A stretch of DNA of 64,000 nt from Alteriqipengyuania_B sp035481675 (GTDB lineage: Bacteria > Pseudomonadota > Alphaproteobacteria > Sphingomonadales > Sphingomonadaceae). The position numbers and the translations under genes were made by a program. The notes below the pieces were generated by a model. The model had not been told where the DNA came from and searched no databases. It saw only the letters and a program-made list of their open reading frames with translations. Location: NCBI RefSeq assembly GCF_035481675.1, contig NZ_JAYJJW010000001.1, positions 496,001-560,000 of the forward strand, in the 5' to 3' direction. Below are positions 16,334-26,501 of this stretch, piece by piece (position 1 is the first letter of the stretch; every line of letters starts with the position of its first letter).

Positions 16334-17283
16334 GCCTGTCCCGAGCTTTGCCGAAGGGGGCGCTCTCGTGCCGAAACGTCGGCGCCGATCCGCTCGAGAT
16401 AAAGCTGCTGCAAGCGTTCCACCATCGGCCCGCGCTCCTTGTCGAGCACGCGGCCGTCGACCGTGCCGACCGGAGCCACCCCGGCGAAGGTGCCTGTGGT
16501 GAAGGCTTCGTCCGCGCCGTAGACGTGGGTGAGAGAGAAATTGCGTTCGAAGGTCGGGATGCCCGCTGCCCGCGCGATTTCCAGCACCACGCCGCGGGTG
16601 ATTCCGTCGAGGCAATAATCGCCGCTGCTGGTCCACACCTCGCCATCGCGCACGATGAAGAAGTGGGTAGAATTGCAGGTGGCGACGAAGCCGTGTGGGT
16701 CGAGCATCAGCCCCTCGTCCGCCCCGGCCTGCGTCGCCTGGATACAGGCGGTGATGCAGTTCAGCTTGCTGTGCGAATTCAGCATCGGGTCCTGCACGTC
16801 GGGGTAGCCGCGCCGCACGTGCACCGTGGCGAGATCGAGCATGCGGGTCGCGGTTTCCGGTGCAGGCTCCTTCCATTCGGGGATGATGACGATGGTCGCC
16901 GGCGTCACCACCACGCGCGGGTCCTGGTACGGCGTGGAGCGGATGCCGCGGGTCACCATCAGGCGCAGGTGCGCGCCGCCATCGTCCATCCCGTTGGCAT
17001 CGAGCACGGCGTAAAGCCGCCGCTCCAGCTCCGCCCGGTCGACCCCGATGTCCATCGCGATGGCTTTCGCCCCGCGGTAAAGGCGGTCGAGGTGCCGGTC
17101 GAGGAAAGCCAGCCGGCCGCGGTGGAGGCGGATACCTTCCCACACGCCGTCGCCCAGCATGAACCCGCTGTCGAAGACGCTGACCTTCGCTTCCTCGCGC
17201 GCAAAGTGCTCGCCGTTGACGTCGATCAGGATCGCCGCGTTGCGCGGATCGGGCAGGTAGCTGTGGGTGCCCCGCCCCTCCAC
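16330..17283 (-). CDS. Class IV aminotransferase (branched-chain/D-amino-acid aminotransferase-like)
   Basis: PLP-dependent fold-type IV aminotransferase of 317 residues. The PLP lysine lies in 'SHSKLNCI', and the class IV signature follows as 'GLMLDPHGFVATCNSTHFFIV'; the N-terminal region 'SVFDSGFMLGDGVWEGIRL' is also typical. Substrate (branched-chain 2-oxoacid, D-alanine or 4-amino-4-deoxychorismate) cannot be fixed from motifs. The GTG start shares bases with the lpd stop (TAGTG), and the 3' end overlaps the sulfotransferase-like gene, so all three are coupled. The context next to lipoamide dehydrogenase would fit 2-oxoacid metabolism. Confidence 0.9.
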   Translation of the reverse strand: MEGRGTHSYLPDPRNAAILIDVNGEHFAREEAKVSVFDSGFMLGDGVWEGIRLHRGRLAFLDRHLDRLYRGAKAIAMDIGVDRAELERRLYAVLDANGMDDGGAHLRLMVTRGIRSTPYQDPRVVVTPATIVIIPEWKEPAPETATRMLDLATVHVRRGYPDVQDPMLNSHSKLNCITACIQATQAGADEGLMLDPHGFVATCNSTHFFIVRDGEVWTSSGDYCLDGITRGVVLEIARAAGIPTFERNFSLTHVYGADEAFTTGTFAGVAPVGTVDGRVLDKERGPMVERLQQLYLERIGADVSARERPLRQSSGQA

Positions 17284-18695
17284 TAGATGTGGATCGCCTT
17301 GCCGTAGGCCGCGAGCACGCTTTCGTGCATCATCTCGCTCAAGGTCGGGTGGGCGAAGACCGTGTTCATCAGCTCTGCCTCGGTCGTCTCCAGCGTCTTG
17401 CCGACGACATAGCCCTGGATCAGTTCGGTCACTTCCGCGCCGATCATGTGCGCGCCCAGCAGTTCGCCGGTCTTCGCGTCGAACACGGTCTTGATGAAGC
17501 CGTTCGCCTCGCCCAGCGCGATCGCCTTGCCGTTGCCGATGAAGGGGAAATTGCCGACCTTCACCTCGTGCCCCGCTTCCTTCGCCTTCGCCTCGGTCAG
17601 GCCGACGCTGGCGACTTGCGGGTGGCAATAGGTGCAGCCGGGGATGTTGCGCTTGTCCAGCGCATGCGGGTGCACGTCCTTGTTGCCCAGTTCCTGGGCA
17701 ATGCTTTCCGCCGCGCACACCCCTTCGTGGCTGGCCTTGTGCGCCAGCCACGGGCCGGGCACGCAGTCGCCGATCGCCCACAGGCCCTTGGTCTTCGTGC
17801 GGCCATAGTCGTCGATCTGGATGAAGCCGCGGTCCATTTCGACCAGCTTGTCGATGCCGATATTCTCGGTGTTGGGCTGGATGCCGATGGCGACGATGGC
17901 GTGGCTGAACTCTTCGGTCGCGACCTTTCCATCCTTCCCCTTGATCTTCGCGGTCACGCCCTTGTCGGAGGCCTTCAGGTCTTCGAGCCCCGTTCCCGTG
18001 CGGATCGTCATGCCCTGCTTGGTGAGCGACTTTTCGAGGAAGGCGGACACCTCCTCGTCTTCCACCGGCACGATCCGCTCGAGCATTTCGACCACGGTCA
18101 CTTCGGCGCCCATGTCGTTGTAGAAGCTGGCGAATTCGATCCCGATCGCACCGCTGCCGATGACCAGCAGTTTCGTCGGCATTTCGGGCGGGGTCATCGC
18201 GGTGCGATAGGTCCAGACGCGCTTGCCGTCCGCCGGGGCGAAGGGCAGGTCGCGCGCGCGTGCACCGGTGGCGAGGATGACGTGCTTGGCGGTCAGCTTC
18301 TCTTCACCCTTTTGGCCCTTCACCGTCATCGAGGTGGCGCCGGTCATCGTGCCCTCCCCCATGTGGACGGGGATCTTGTTCTTCTTCATCAGGTGAGTGA
18401 CGCCCTGGCTCAGCTGCTTCGCCACGCCGCGGCTGCGCTTCACCACGGCGTCCAGGTCGGCCTCGATCCCTTGCGCTTTCAGGCCGTAATCGCCGGCGTT
18501 CTGCATGTAATGCATGACCTCGGCGGAGCGGAGCAACGCCTTGGTCGGGATGCAGCCCCAGTTGAGGCAGATGCCGCCCAGGTTCTCCCGCTCCACGATG
18601 GCGGTCTTCAGCCCCAGCTGCGCGCAGCGGATCGCCGCGACATAGCCGCCGGGGCCGCTTCCGAGAACGATGACGTCGTAATTGGTATCAGCCAT
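17283..18695 (-). CDS. lpdA: Dihydrolipoyl dehydrogenase (E3)
   Basis: Flavoprotein that reoxidises dihydrolipoamide of 2-oxoacid dehydrogenase complexes with NAD+. The 470-residue protein has the FAD-binding GSGPGGY near residue 12, the redox-active disulfide C43-LNWG-C48, the NAD-binding GSGAIGIEFA segment near 180, and the C-terminal 'AHPTLSEMMHE' with the catalytic His-Glu pair. It is separated by 8 nt from the thioesterase gene upstream and lies five genes downstream of the E2 gene on the same strand, so it probably serves the pyruvate dehydrogenase complex. Confidence 0.97.
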   Translation of the reverse strand: MADTNYDVIVLGSGPGGYVAAIRCAQLGLKTAIVERENLGGICLNWGCIPTKALLRSAEVMHYMQNAGDYGLKAQGIEADLDAVVKRSRGVAKQLSQGVTHLMKKNKIPVHMGEGTMTGATSMTVKGQKGEEKLTAKHVILATGARARDLPFAPADGKRVWTYRTAMTPPEMPTKLLVIGSGAIGIEFASFYNDMGAEVTVVEMLERIVPVEDEEVSAFLEKSLTKQGMTIRTGTGLEDLKASDKGVTAKIKGKDGKVATEEFSHAIVAIGIQPNTENIGIDKLVEMDRGFIQIDDYGRTKTKGLWAIGDCVPGPWLAHKASHEGVCAAESIAQELGNKDVHPHALDKRNIPGCTYCHPQVASVGLTEAKAKEAGHEVKVGNFPFIGNGKAIALGEANGFIKTVFDAKTGELLGAHMIGAEVTELIQGYVVGKTLETTEAELMNTVFAHPTLSEMMHESVLAAYGKAIHI

Positions 18696-18703
18696 AAATC
18701 TCT

Positions 18704-19093
18704 CTAATCATTTGCAGAAAGCGTGGCGGCATCCACCGCGCGCGGTCTGTCGTTTTCGTCCAGAAGAACAAATTTGAAGGTGCCGCTGGCCACCATCGTC
18801 TCCGCCTCGCCGTTGCGTTCGCGCGCGATGGCCTCTGCCCTCACGGTCAGCGAGGTGTTCCCGGTGGCCGCGAGGTCGCAATAGACGCTCAGCTCGTCGC
18901 CCACCGCCATCGCGCCGGGGAAGGCGAAATCGGTGGCGGAGACGACGACCGCCTTGCCCTGTCCCACCCGGCTCGCCAGCGACCCTGCGCCGAGCGCCAT
19001 CTGGCTCATCAGCCAGCCGCCGAACACCCCGCCATACGGATTGGTGTCCGCCGGCATGGCGGTGACGCGGATCAAGGGCTGGCGCACTTCCAC
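18704..19093 (-). CDS. Acyl-CoA thioesterase, hotdog fold (YciA/Acot-like)
   Basis: A 129-residue single-hotdog thioesterase. The family signature 'DTNPYGGVFGGWLMSQM' near residue 20 corresponds to the D-x-N-x-x-G-x-x-F-GG-W active-site region of acyl-CoA hydrolases, and a later 'FVLLDENDRPRAV' end is typical. The GTG start lies 2 nt after the preceding stop; a second GTG two codons later is possible. It probably hydrolyses short or medium acyl-CoA in the cytoplasm; substrate is not determined by sequence. It sits between the two small secreted proteins and lpd. Confidence 0.88.
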   Translation of the reverse strand: MEVRQPLIRVTAMPADTNPYGGVFGGWLMSQMALGAGSLASRVGQGKAVVVSATDFAFPGAMAVGDELSVYCDLAATGNTSLTVRAEAIARERNGEAETMVASGTFKFVLLDENDRPRAVDAATLSAND

Positions 19094-19095
19094 GA

Positions 19096-19590
19096 TCAGC
19101 CGGCCACCATCTCGAGGTATTCGGACTTCACCCAGCCTTGCGCGCAGGGGCTGGAATAGTTCTGCTCCGTCGCCACGGGCGTACCGGTGCCGCAGTCCTT
19201 GGCCTGTTCGCTGTCTTTCGAATAGACCACGCCGGACCACTCGCCCGCCGTGTCGCACACGCTGACCATCTGGTCCGGATCGAGCCGGTCGCGCTCTTTC
19301 GTTTCCACGCTCGGCGCATCGCGCACGGATAGGTAATTGTCGCCGTCCGGATTGAGGTTGGCGACCTTGGCCGCGGTGCCGCAGGCGTCCATATCCGCCT
19401 CCCCACCAATCTTGATCGGTCGCGGAATGGGTCCGTCGTAAGCCATCGAAGGCTCGCCGGACGGCGCTGAGGTAGTGGCTTCTGCGGCCGCCGGCCCGAC
19501 TTGCGCATCGGCTTCCGCTTCGCCGAGATCCTGCCCCTGCGAACACGCGGCGAGAGCGGCGATCGCCCCGATGGTCACGAATTCGCGCAT
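19096..19590 (-). CDS. Hypothetical lipoprotein, SH3-like/integron-type family (paralogue A)
   Basis: A 164-residue exported protein with lipobox ALAAC (C16), an Ala/Glu-rich linker and a C-terminal domain with 'DMDACGTAAKV', 'YLSVRDAPS', 'VSVCDTAGEWSGVVY', 'DCGTGTPVATE' and 'PCAQGWVK'. The order resembles bacterial SH3-like modules with conserved cysteines. It is paralogous to the next gene upstream (19613-20035), sharing DMDACG, GEW-G-VY, DC---PVA and PC--GWVK in the same order. Function is unknown; the protein is probably periplasmic and disulfide-stabilised. It is embedded in the pdhC-lpd run. Confidence 0.8.
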   Translation of the reverse strand: MREFVTIGAIAALAACSQGQDLGEAEADAQVGPAAAEATTSAPSGEPSMAYDGPIPRPIKIGGEADMDACGTAAKVANLNPDGDNYLSVRDAPSVETKERDRLDPDQMVSVCDTAGEWSGVVYSKDSEQAKDCGTGTPVATEQNYSSPCAQGWVKSEYLEMVAG

Positions 19591-19612
19591 TCCGTTTCTC
19601 CTCTCCGGCAGG

Positions 19613-20035
19613 CTAGCCCGCAGTCAGCACGATATTGACCGCTTTCACCCAGCCGGCCTTGCACGGCCCGTCATAGGCGCGCTCCTCTGCGACAGGTGAC
19701 GACACGCGACAGTCGCCCAGTTCCTGGAAGTCGCCGCTGGGATAGACGATGCCCTGCCATTCGCCGCGGCCTTCGCACAGCCAGACGAGCGAGCGTTCGG
19801 GCAATTCGTCCAGCGTGTCCGCATGCTCTGCCGGCGCCGCGACGACGGCGAGCGTCGCGTCGGTGCTGAAATCCTCGCTCATGGTGCGGCCCACGCCGCC
19901 GCAGGCATCCATGTCCGGCCCGTCGAGCCCGATGGTTACGGCGACGGGGTCGGGGACCACCGGCGGCGCCTCCCACTCCTGCGCGGTCGGGGGCACCGCC
20001 AGCGTCGCGGCAAGCAGGATCGCGGTCAGCCGCAC
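19613..20035 (-). CDS. Hypothetical secreted protein, SH3-like/integron-type family (paralogue B)
   Basis: A 140-residue protein with an N-terminal signal peptide (MRLTAILLAATLAVPPTAQ) and no lipobox cysteine. The mature part carries DMDACGG, 'LVWLCEGRGEWQGIVY', 'DCRVSSPVAEE' and 'PCKAGWVK', matching its tandem paralogue downstream. The start is GTG, 3 nt after the pdhC stop. Function is unknown; conserved cysteine pairs suggest a small disulfide-bonded periplasmic domain. Confidence 0.78.
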   Translation of the reverse strand: MRLTAILLAATLAVPPTAQEWEAPPVVPDPVAVTIGLDGPDMDACGGVGRTMSEDFSTDATLAVVAAPAEHADTLDELPERSLVWLCEGRGEWQGIVYPSGDFQELGDCRVSSPVAEERAYDGPCKAGWVKAVNIVLTAG

Positions 20036-20038
20036 GGC

Positions 20039-21352
20039 CTAGGCCAGCATTCCGAGCGGGTTTTCGCACAAGGTCTTGAACGCTTCCATCAGCTGCGCCC
20101 CGTCGGCACCGTCGATGGCGCGATGGTCGAAGCTGCCGGTCGCGCTCATCACCGTGGCGATGCCGAGTTCGCCGTCGATGACATACGGCCGCTGCTCGCC
20201 CGCGCCCACCGCCAGGATCATGCCCTGCGGCGGGTTGATGACCGCGTCGAACTGCTTGGTACCGAACATGCCGAGGTTGGAAAGGCTGGCCGTGCCGCCC
20301 TGATATTCGTGCGGCTGCAATTTGCCGTCGCGCGCCTTGCCGGCGAGCTCCTTCATTTCCGTGCTGATCTGCGCGAGGCCCTTGCGCCCGGCATCGGTGA
20401 TGATCGGCGTGATGAGGCCGCTGGGCGCTGCCACGGCGACGGAGATATCCTGGCGCGAATATTCGTGCAGCTCCTCGCCCTGGAAGCTGACGTTGCATTT
20501 CGGCACGCGGGCGAGCGCGCGGGCCAGCGCCTTGATGAGCAGGTCGTTGACCGACAGCTTCACGCCGTCAGCCTCAAGGCTGGCGTTAAGCTGCTTGCGC
20601 AGGTCGAGCAGCGCGTCGAGGCGCACGTCCACCGTCAGGTAGATATGCGGCACGGTCTGCTTCGCTTCGGTGAGGCGGCGGGCGATGACCTTGCGCACGT
20701 TGTTGAGCTTGGTCGCCTCGTACGGCGCACCGAATTCGCTTTCCGCCGGAGTCCTTGCCGGGGTGGCGGGCTTGTCCATGCTCTGTGTGGGAGCGGGAGC
20801 CGCGCCCTTCGCCGCGCCTTCGAGGTCCGCTTTCACGATGCGGCCGTTGGGGCCGGAGCCGGTCACGCCGGACAGGTCGATGCCTTCCTGCTCTGCGATC
20901 CGCCGGGCCAGCGGCGAAGCGACGATGCGTTTCCCGTCGGGCGCCGGTGCCGGGGAGGATGCAGCGGGAGCGCGGGCGGGCTCTGCGCTCTCGCGGGGCT
21001 CCGCCTTGGCAGGCTCGGCCTTCGTTTCCCCAAAGGCGTCCGCCTTCTCAGCGGCAGGCGCTGCTTCGGCTTCCCCGCCGCCGGACGATGCCGCTGCGTC
21101 CAGGTCCTCGCCGTCTTCGGCCAGCATCGCGATGACCGCGCCGACCTTCACGCCTTCCGTGCCTTCGTCGATCTCGATGGAAGCGATCGTGCCTTCATCG
21201 ACGGCTTCGAATTCCATCGTCGCCTTGTCGGTCTCGATCTCGGCGAGGATGTCGCCGGCGGCAACGCTGTCGCCCTTTTTCACCAGCCACTTGGCCAGGG
21301 TGCCTTCTTCCATCGTCGGGGAAAGCGCGGGCATCTTGATCGCGATTGCCAT
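20039..21352 (-). CDS. pdhC: Dihydrolipoamide acetyltransferase (E2) of pyruvate dehydrogenase
   Basis: Core enzyme transferring acetyl groups from lipoamide to CoA. The 437-residue protein has one lipoyl domain with lipoyl-lysine K43 (ETDKATMEF), an Ala/Pro/Glu-rich linker, a peripheral-subunit-binding domain (near 'ASPLARRIAEQEGIDLSGV') and a C-terminal catalytic domain with 'FDHRAIDGADGAQ', including the catalytic DHR. The start at MAIAIKMPAL is standard for alphaproteobacterial PdhC; a longer frame to 21601 has no support. E1 genes are not in the window. It heads the minus-strand run down to lpd. Confidence 0.96.
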   Translation of the reverse strand: MAIAIKMPALSPTMEEGTLAKWLVKKGDSVAAGDILAEIETDKATMEFEAVDEGTIASIEIDEGTEGVKVGAVIAMLAEDGEDLDAAASSGGGEAEAAPAAEKADAFGETKAEPAKAEPRESAEPARAPAASSPAPAPDGKRIVASPLARRIAEQEGIDLSGVTGSGPNGRIVKADLEGAAKGAAPAPTQSMDKPATPARTPAESEFGAPYEATKLNNVRKVIARRLTEAKQTVPHIYLTVDVRLDALLDLRKQLNASLEADGVKLSVNDLLIKALARALARVPKCNVSFQGEELHEYSRQDISVAVAAPSGLITPIITDAGRKGLAQISTEMKELAGKARDGKLQPHEYQGGTASLSNLGMFGTKQFDAVINPPQGMILAVGAGEQRPYVIDGELGIATVMSATGSFDHRAIDGADGAQLMEAFKTLCENPLGMLA

Positions 21353-21483
21353 GGGTGCCGTAACGTCCTTTCGGGTCAAACCGGTATCGGCGATGCTTTG
21401 GCCGATTGCGCCTTTGCGGGCAAGGTCTTGCATAGGCGGACCGCCGCACGCATAGCTATGCAAGAGGGATCGGGAGGATTGCC

Positions 21484-21927
21484 ATGCGAACCTATCTGGT
21501 GGTTCTGGACGATACGGCAGAGGCGCAGACCGCGCTGCGTTTCGCAGGCCGCCGCGCACTTGCGACCAATGGACAGGTGCAGATCCTGGCCGTGGCGCCA
21601 AAGCAGGACTTCGTCGCGTTCGGCGGTATCCAGGCGACCATCGAGGAAGAGGCGCGCGACCGGGCCGAGGTAAAAGCCATGAGCGCGGCCGGAAACCTCT
21701 TTTCCGAAAGCGGGCGGATGCCCAAGATCAGCGTGAAGATGGGCCCGCCCGAAGAGGTGATTGCCGAATACCTCGCCGAACACGAAGAGGTCACCGCGCT
21801 GGTGCTGGGCGCGGCAGGCGCGGGCAATCCGGGGCCGCTGGTGACGCACTTCGCGGCCAACGCCTCCGCCTTGCCCTGCCCGCTAATCATCGTGCCCGAA
21901 GGTGTCAGCGCGACTGCGGAAACCTGA
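21484..21927 (+). CDS. Universal stress protein (UspA family)
   Basis: A 147-residue single-domain Usp protein. It starts MRTYLVVLDDT, a typical Usp strand 1, and ends with the nucleotide-binding-like 'VLGAAGAGNPGPLVTHF' segment, which departs from the strict G-x2-G-x9-G(S/T) ATP motif. A GGGAGG ribosome site lies just upstream. It is divergent from pdhC with a 131-nt shared upstream region. The cytoplasmic stress role is inferred from family only. Confidence 0.9.
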   Translation: MRTYLVVLDDTAEAQTALRFAGRRALATNGQVQILAVAPKQDFVAFGGIQATIEEEARDRAEVKAMSAAGNLFSESGRMPKISVKMGPPEEVIAEYLAEHEEVTALVLGAAGAGNPGPLVTHFAANASALPCPLIIVPEGVSATAET

Positions 21928-21954
21928 GCGACGCCCGGACCAATCGGCTCAGGT
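21922..21954. repeat. Inverted repeat spanning the two convergent stop codons of usp and the redoxin gene
   Basis: ACCTGAGC (21922-21929) and GCTCAGGT (21947-21954) form an 8-bp stem with a 17-nt loop; each arm contains a TGA stop. It may act as a shared weak terminator, though neither side has a T tract. Confidence 0.3.
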
Positions 21955-22464
21955 AAGGTCGCCGCGCGCCGGGTAATTGTTCTCCATCACGAAATCGAGA
22001 TTGTCGAGCAACTGGTCGATCGGCGGCCGGGTGAATGGCGCGCTTTGCATCTGCGCCATGAACAAGGTGCCGTCCGGCCTCACGAGAAAAAGCCCGGGTT
22101 CCGAAAACACGTCCGGCTCCTCGCTGCCTTCGCGCTTCGACGATATGTAGAGGCCCCATTCGCGGGCCTTGTCCTCGCTCATGGAATGGGCCAGCGGCAG
22201 GTTGTGCGTTTCCCAATCCTCGTGGCTGACCATCGCGCGTTCCTCGCTGTCCATCGACACCGCAAAGACGTTGATCCCCCGCTTCGTAATCTCGTCCAGC
22301 TTGCCGCCGATCTCGGTGAGGTACTTCTTGCAGATCGGGCAATGCTTGCCGCGATAGAACACCAGCATCGTAAAGTTTTCGGGCGACTGGTCGGCGAGCA
22401 CGAAGCGCGCGTCGATCGTGAGCGGCAGGTCGAGCGACGGGACGGGCTGGTTGGGCTTGAGCAT
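21949..22464 (-). CDS. Peroxiredoxin-like/redoxin-domain protein (AhpC/TSA superfamily)
   Basis: A 171-residue thioredoxin-fold protein with a C42-P-I-C45 active site in 'FYRGKHCPICKKYL', placing it in the peroxiredoxin-like AhpC/TSA family that carries a CxxC rather than a lone peroxidatic cysteine. It probably reduces peroxides or disulfides in the cytoplasm (no signal peptide). The ATG at 22464 has a strong AAAGGAG site 6 nt upstream, which decides the start against longer forms. It is convergent with usp and follows rnr at 46 nt. Confidence 0.88.
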   Translation of the reverse strand: MLKPNQPVPSLDLPLTIDARFVLADQSPENFTMLVFYRGKHCPICKKYLTEIGGKLDEITKRGINVFAVSMDSEERAMVSHEDWETHNLPLAHSMSEDKAREWGLYISSKREGSEEPDVFSEPGLFLVRPDGTLFMAQMQSAPFTRPPIDQLLDNLDFVMENNYPARGDLT

Positions 22465-22510
22465 GGACTTCTCCTTTGTCGGTCCAATGGGCGAGCCGGC
22501 CGGAGCGTTC

Positions 22511-24805
22511 CTATTTCCGCTTGCGACCCTGGTGCTTGATGTTGCCCGGGCGGCCACGCCTCCCTGTCATGTGTTTTTGGCCGGTCAAGTGTTTCTGCTT
22601 GCCGTCGGGGTGCTTGCCGCGGCCCTTTTTCTTCGGCGCGGGCCTGTCGCCGCGGCGTTCGATCTTCGATGCACCGTCGGGCAATTCGAACTTGAGCGCG
22701 CCGGTGAGCGGGTTCGCCTCTGCCAGTCGCAGCTTCAGCTTGTCGCCCACGGCAAAGCTGTTGCCGGTGCGTTCGCCGACCAGCTTCTGTGCCGTTTCGT
22801 CGTAGCGATAATAATCGTCGCCCAGCACGCTGACCGGGACCAGCCCGTCGCCGCCTAGGCCGAGGATCGTGGCGAAGAAGCCGAAGCTCTGCACCCCGGT
22901 GATGCGGGTTTCGAAAACCTCGTCCACGCGCCCTGCCAGCCACGCCGCGACATAGCGGTCGATCGTGTCGCGTTCCGCCTCCATCGCGCGGCGCTCCGCC
23001 TTGCTGATGGCGTCGGCAATCCGGCCCAGGTCCTCGCGGTCGCGATCGGACAGGCCGCTGGTCGCGGGCAGCTTCGCCTTCGGCTTCGCTTGTTCCAGGC
23101 CGAAGGCATCGACCAGCGCGCGGTGGACCAGCAAGTCGGCATAGCGCCGGATCGGCGAGGTGAAGTGGGCGTAGGAGCCGAGAGCAAGGCCGAAGTGCCC
23201 CGCATTGGTCGGCCCGTAATAGGCCTGCGTCTGCGTGCGCAGCACGGCCTCCATCACCAGCGCCTTTTCCGCCTCGTCGGTCACGTCCTTCAGCATGCGG
23301 TTGAACAGGCCCGGCGTGACCACCTGGCCTAGTGCGAGGTTGCGGTCGTAAATCTTCAGCAGGTCGCGCAGGGCGACCAGCTTCTCCCGGCTCGGCGTTT
23401 CGTGGACGCGGTAGACGACGGGCGACTTCTTGCCTTCAAGCACCTTGGCCGCCGCGACGTTGGCGGCGATCATGAAGTCTTCCACCACGCGGTGCGCGTC
23501 GAGCCGTTCGCGCACGGCGATCTCGGCGATCTTGCCCTGGTCGTCCAGGATCACGCGGCGTTCGGGCAGTTCCAGTTCCAGCGGGTCGCGCTTCGCGCGT
23601 GCAGCGGCGAGCAGTTTCCACGCCCCCCACAGGTGCTGCAGGTTCTCGCGCGCGCTGCCATCATCGATGCGGGCCTGCGCGTCCTCGTACGGGATGACTT
23701 CGGAAATCCGCACCAGCGCGCGGGTGAAGCGCCAGTCGCGCACCGTGCCATCCTTCGCGATGCGGATGTGGCAGGCCATGGCCGCGCGGTCCTCGCCTTC
23801 GCGCAAGGAGCAGACGTCGGCGCTGAGCACTTCGGGCAGCATCGGCACGACGCGGTCGGGGAAATAGACGGAGTTGCCGCGCTTCCTCGCCTCGCGGTCG
23901 AGTTGCCCACCGGGGCGGACGTAATAGGACACGTCGGCGATGGCGATCAGCGCCTTGTAGCCGCCTTCCCCGTCCGGCTCCGCCCAGATCGCGTCGTCAT
24001 GGTCGCGCGCGTCGGCGGGATCGATGGCGACAATGGGCAAATCGCGCAGGTCTTCCCGCTTGTCGGCCGTGACCGGCAGTTTCGCGGCGAGCTCGGCTTC
24101 GGCAATCGCCTCGTCGGGGAAGACATGCGGGATGCCGTGTTTGCTGATGGCGATCAGGCTGAAGCTCTTGGGTGCCAGCGGGTCGCCATAGACTTCGACC
24201 ACCTTCACGCCGGAGCGCGGGCCGCGGCCCGCGGGTTCGGCCAGGACAAGCTGGCCTTCCCCGGCATTGCCAAGGTCCTTGATCGGACTGGACTGGCGGA
24301 TCTTCTTGTCGGTAGGCGCGAGCCACGGCTTGCCGCTGCCGTCCAGCTCGACCACGCCGAGCAGGCCGTCGGTCTTGTTGGGCAGCGTCTTCATCGGATG
24401 CGCGCGCCAGCCGTTACCGGCCTCTTCGGTGCGCGCCAGCACCCGGTCGCCGCGCTTCAACGCGGCTTGCTTCTTCTTTTCGACCAGCCGCAGCCGCGGA
24501 GGCGGTGTCGCATCATCGGGAGACCAGCTTTCCGGGATCGCGATGGCCTCGCCATCCTCGATATCGACGACCTTCAGCACGGTGACCTTGGGCACGCCGC
24601 CCATCTTGTGGAATGCGCTCGCCTTGCCGTCGATCAGGCCTTCCTCGGCCATGTCCTTCAACAGGCGTTTCAGCGCGATCTTTTCCTGTCCCTTGATGCC
24701 GAAGGCCTTGGCGATTTCGCGCTTGCCGGCCGGACGATCGCTGGACTGGATGAATTCGATGACCTGCTCGCGTGTCGGCAGGCCGTATTTCTTCTGTTTT
24801 TTCAT
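22511..24805 (-). CDS. rnr: Ribonuclease R
   Basis: Processive 3'-5' exoribonuclease that degrades structured RNA. The 764-residue protein starts MKKQKKYGLPTREQV and has an N-terminal winged-helix region (about 10-65), cold-shock-like domains, the RNB catalytic core with 'AIDPADARDHDDAIWAE' (metal-binding aspartates near residue 270), an S1 domain (about 635-715) and a lysine/arginine-rich C-terminal tail. Domain order and length are typical. It lies 47 nt downstream of proS on the same strand. Confidence 0.96.
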   Translation of the reverse strand: MKKQKKYGLPTREQVIEFIQSSDRPAGKREIAKAFGIKGQEKIALKRLLKDMAEEGLIDGKASAFHKMGGVPKVTVLKVVDIEDGEAIAIPESWSPDDATPPPRLRLVEKKKQAALKRGDRVLARTEEAGNGWRAHPMKTLPNKTDGLLGVVELDGSGKPWLAPTDKKIRQSSPIKDLGNAGEGQLVLAEPAGRGPRSGVKVVEVYGDPLAPKSFSLIAISKHGIPHVFPDEAIAEAELAAKLPVTADKREDLRDLPIVAIDPADARDHDDAIWAEPDGEGGYKALIAIADVSYYVRPGGQLDREARKRGNSVYFPDRVVPMLPEVLSADVCSLREGEDRAAMACHIRIAKDGTVRDWRFTRALVRISEVIPYEDAQARIDDGSARENLQHLWGAWKLLAAARAKRDPLELELPERRVILDDQGKIAEIAVRERLDAHRVVEDFMIAANVAAAKVLEGKKSPVVYRVHETPSREKLVALRDLLKIYDRNLALGQVVTPGLFNRMLKDVTDEAEKALVMEAVLRTQTQAYYGPTNAGHFGLALGSYAHFTSPIRRYADLLVHRALVDAFGLEQAKPKAKLPATSGLSDRDREDLGRIADAISKAERRAMEAERDTIDRYVAAWLAGRVDEVFETRITGVQSFGFFATILGLGGDGLVPVSVLGDDYYRYDETAQKLVGERTGNSFAVGDKLKLRLAEANPLTGALKFELPDGASKIERRGDRPAPKKKGRGKHPDGKQKHLTGQKHMTGRRGRPGNIKHQGRKRK

Positions 24806-24852
24806 GTGCCGCCCATGTGGGGTCGCAGGCGGCGCATGTCCACCGCCCGCGC

Positions 24853-26397
<1,545 letters not shown>

Positions 26398-26501
26398 GGG
26401 GATATTCCTGTGCGGGGCTGTTCGGCCCTGTAGGTTCAATGCTGTTGGTGCGGCGCTGGGCCTCTAGGCGGCGGGCCTGCCGCTGTCGAGAAGCGGGCGC
26501 G

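Noticed and set aside
19823..21673. 616-codon plus-strand frame over pdhC
   Set aside because: Antisense to a complete E2 gene with intact catalytic motifs; composition is that of a complementary shadow.
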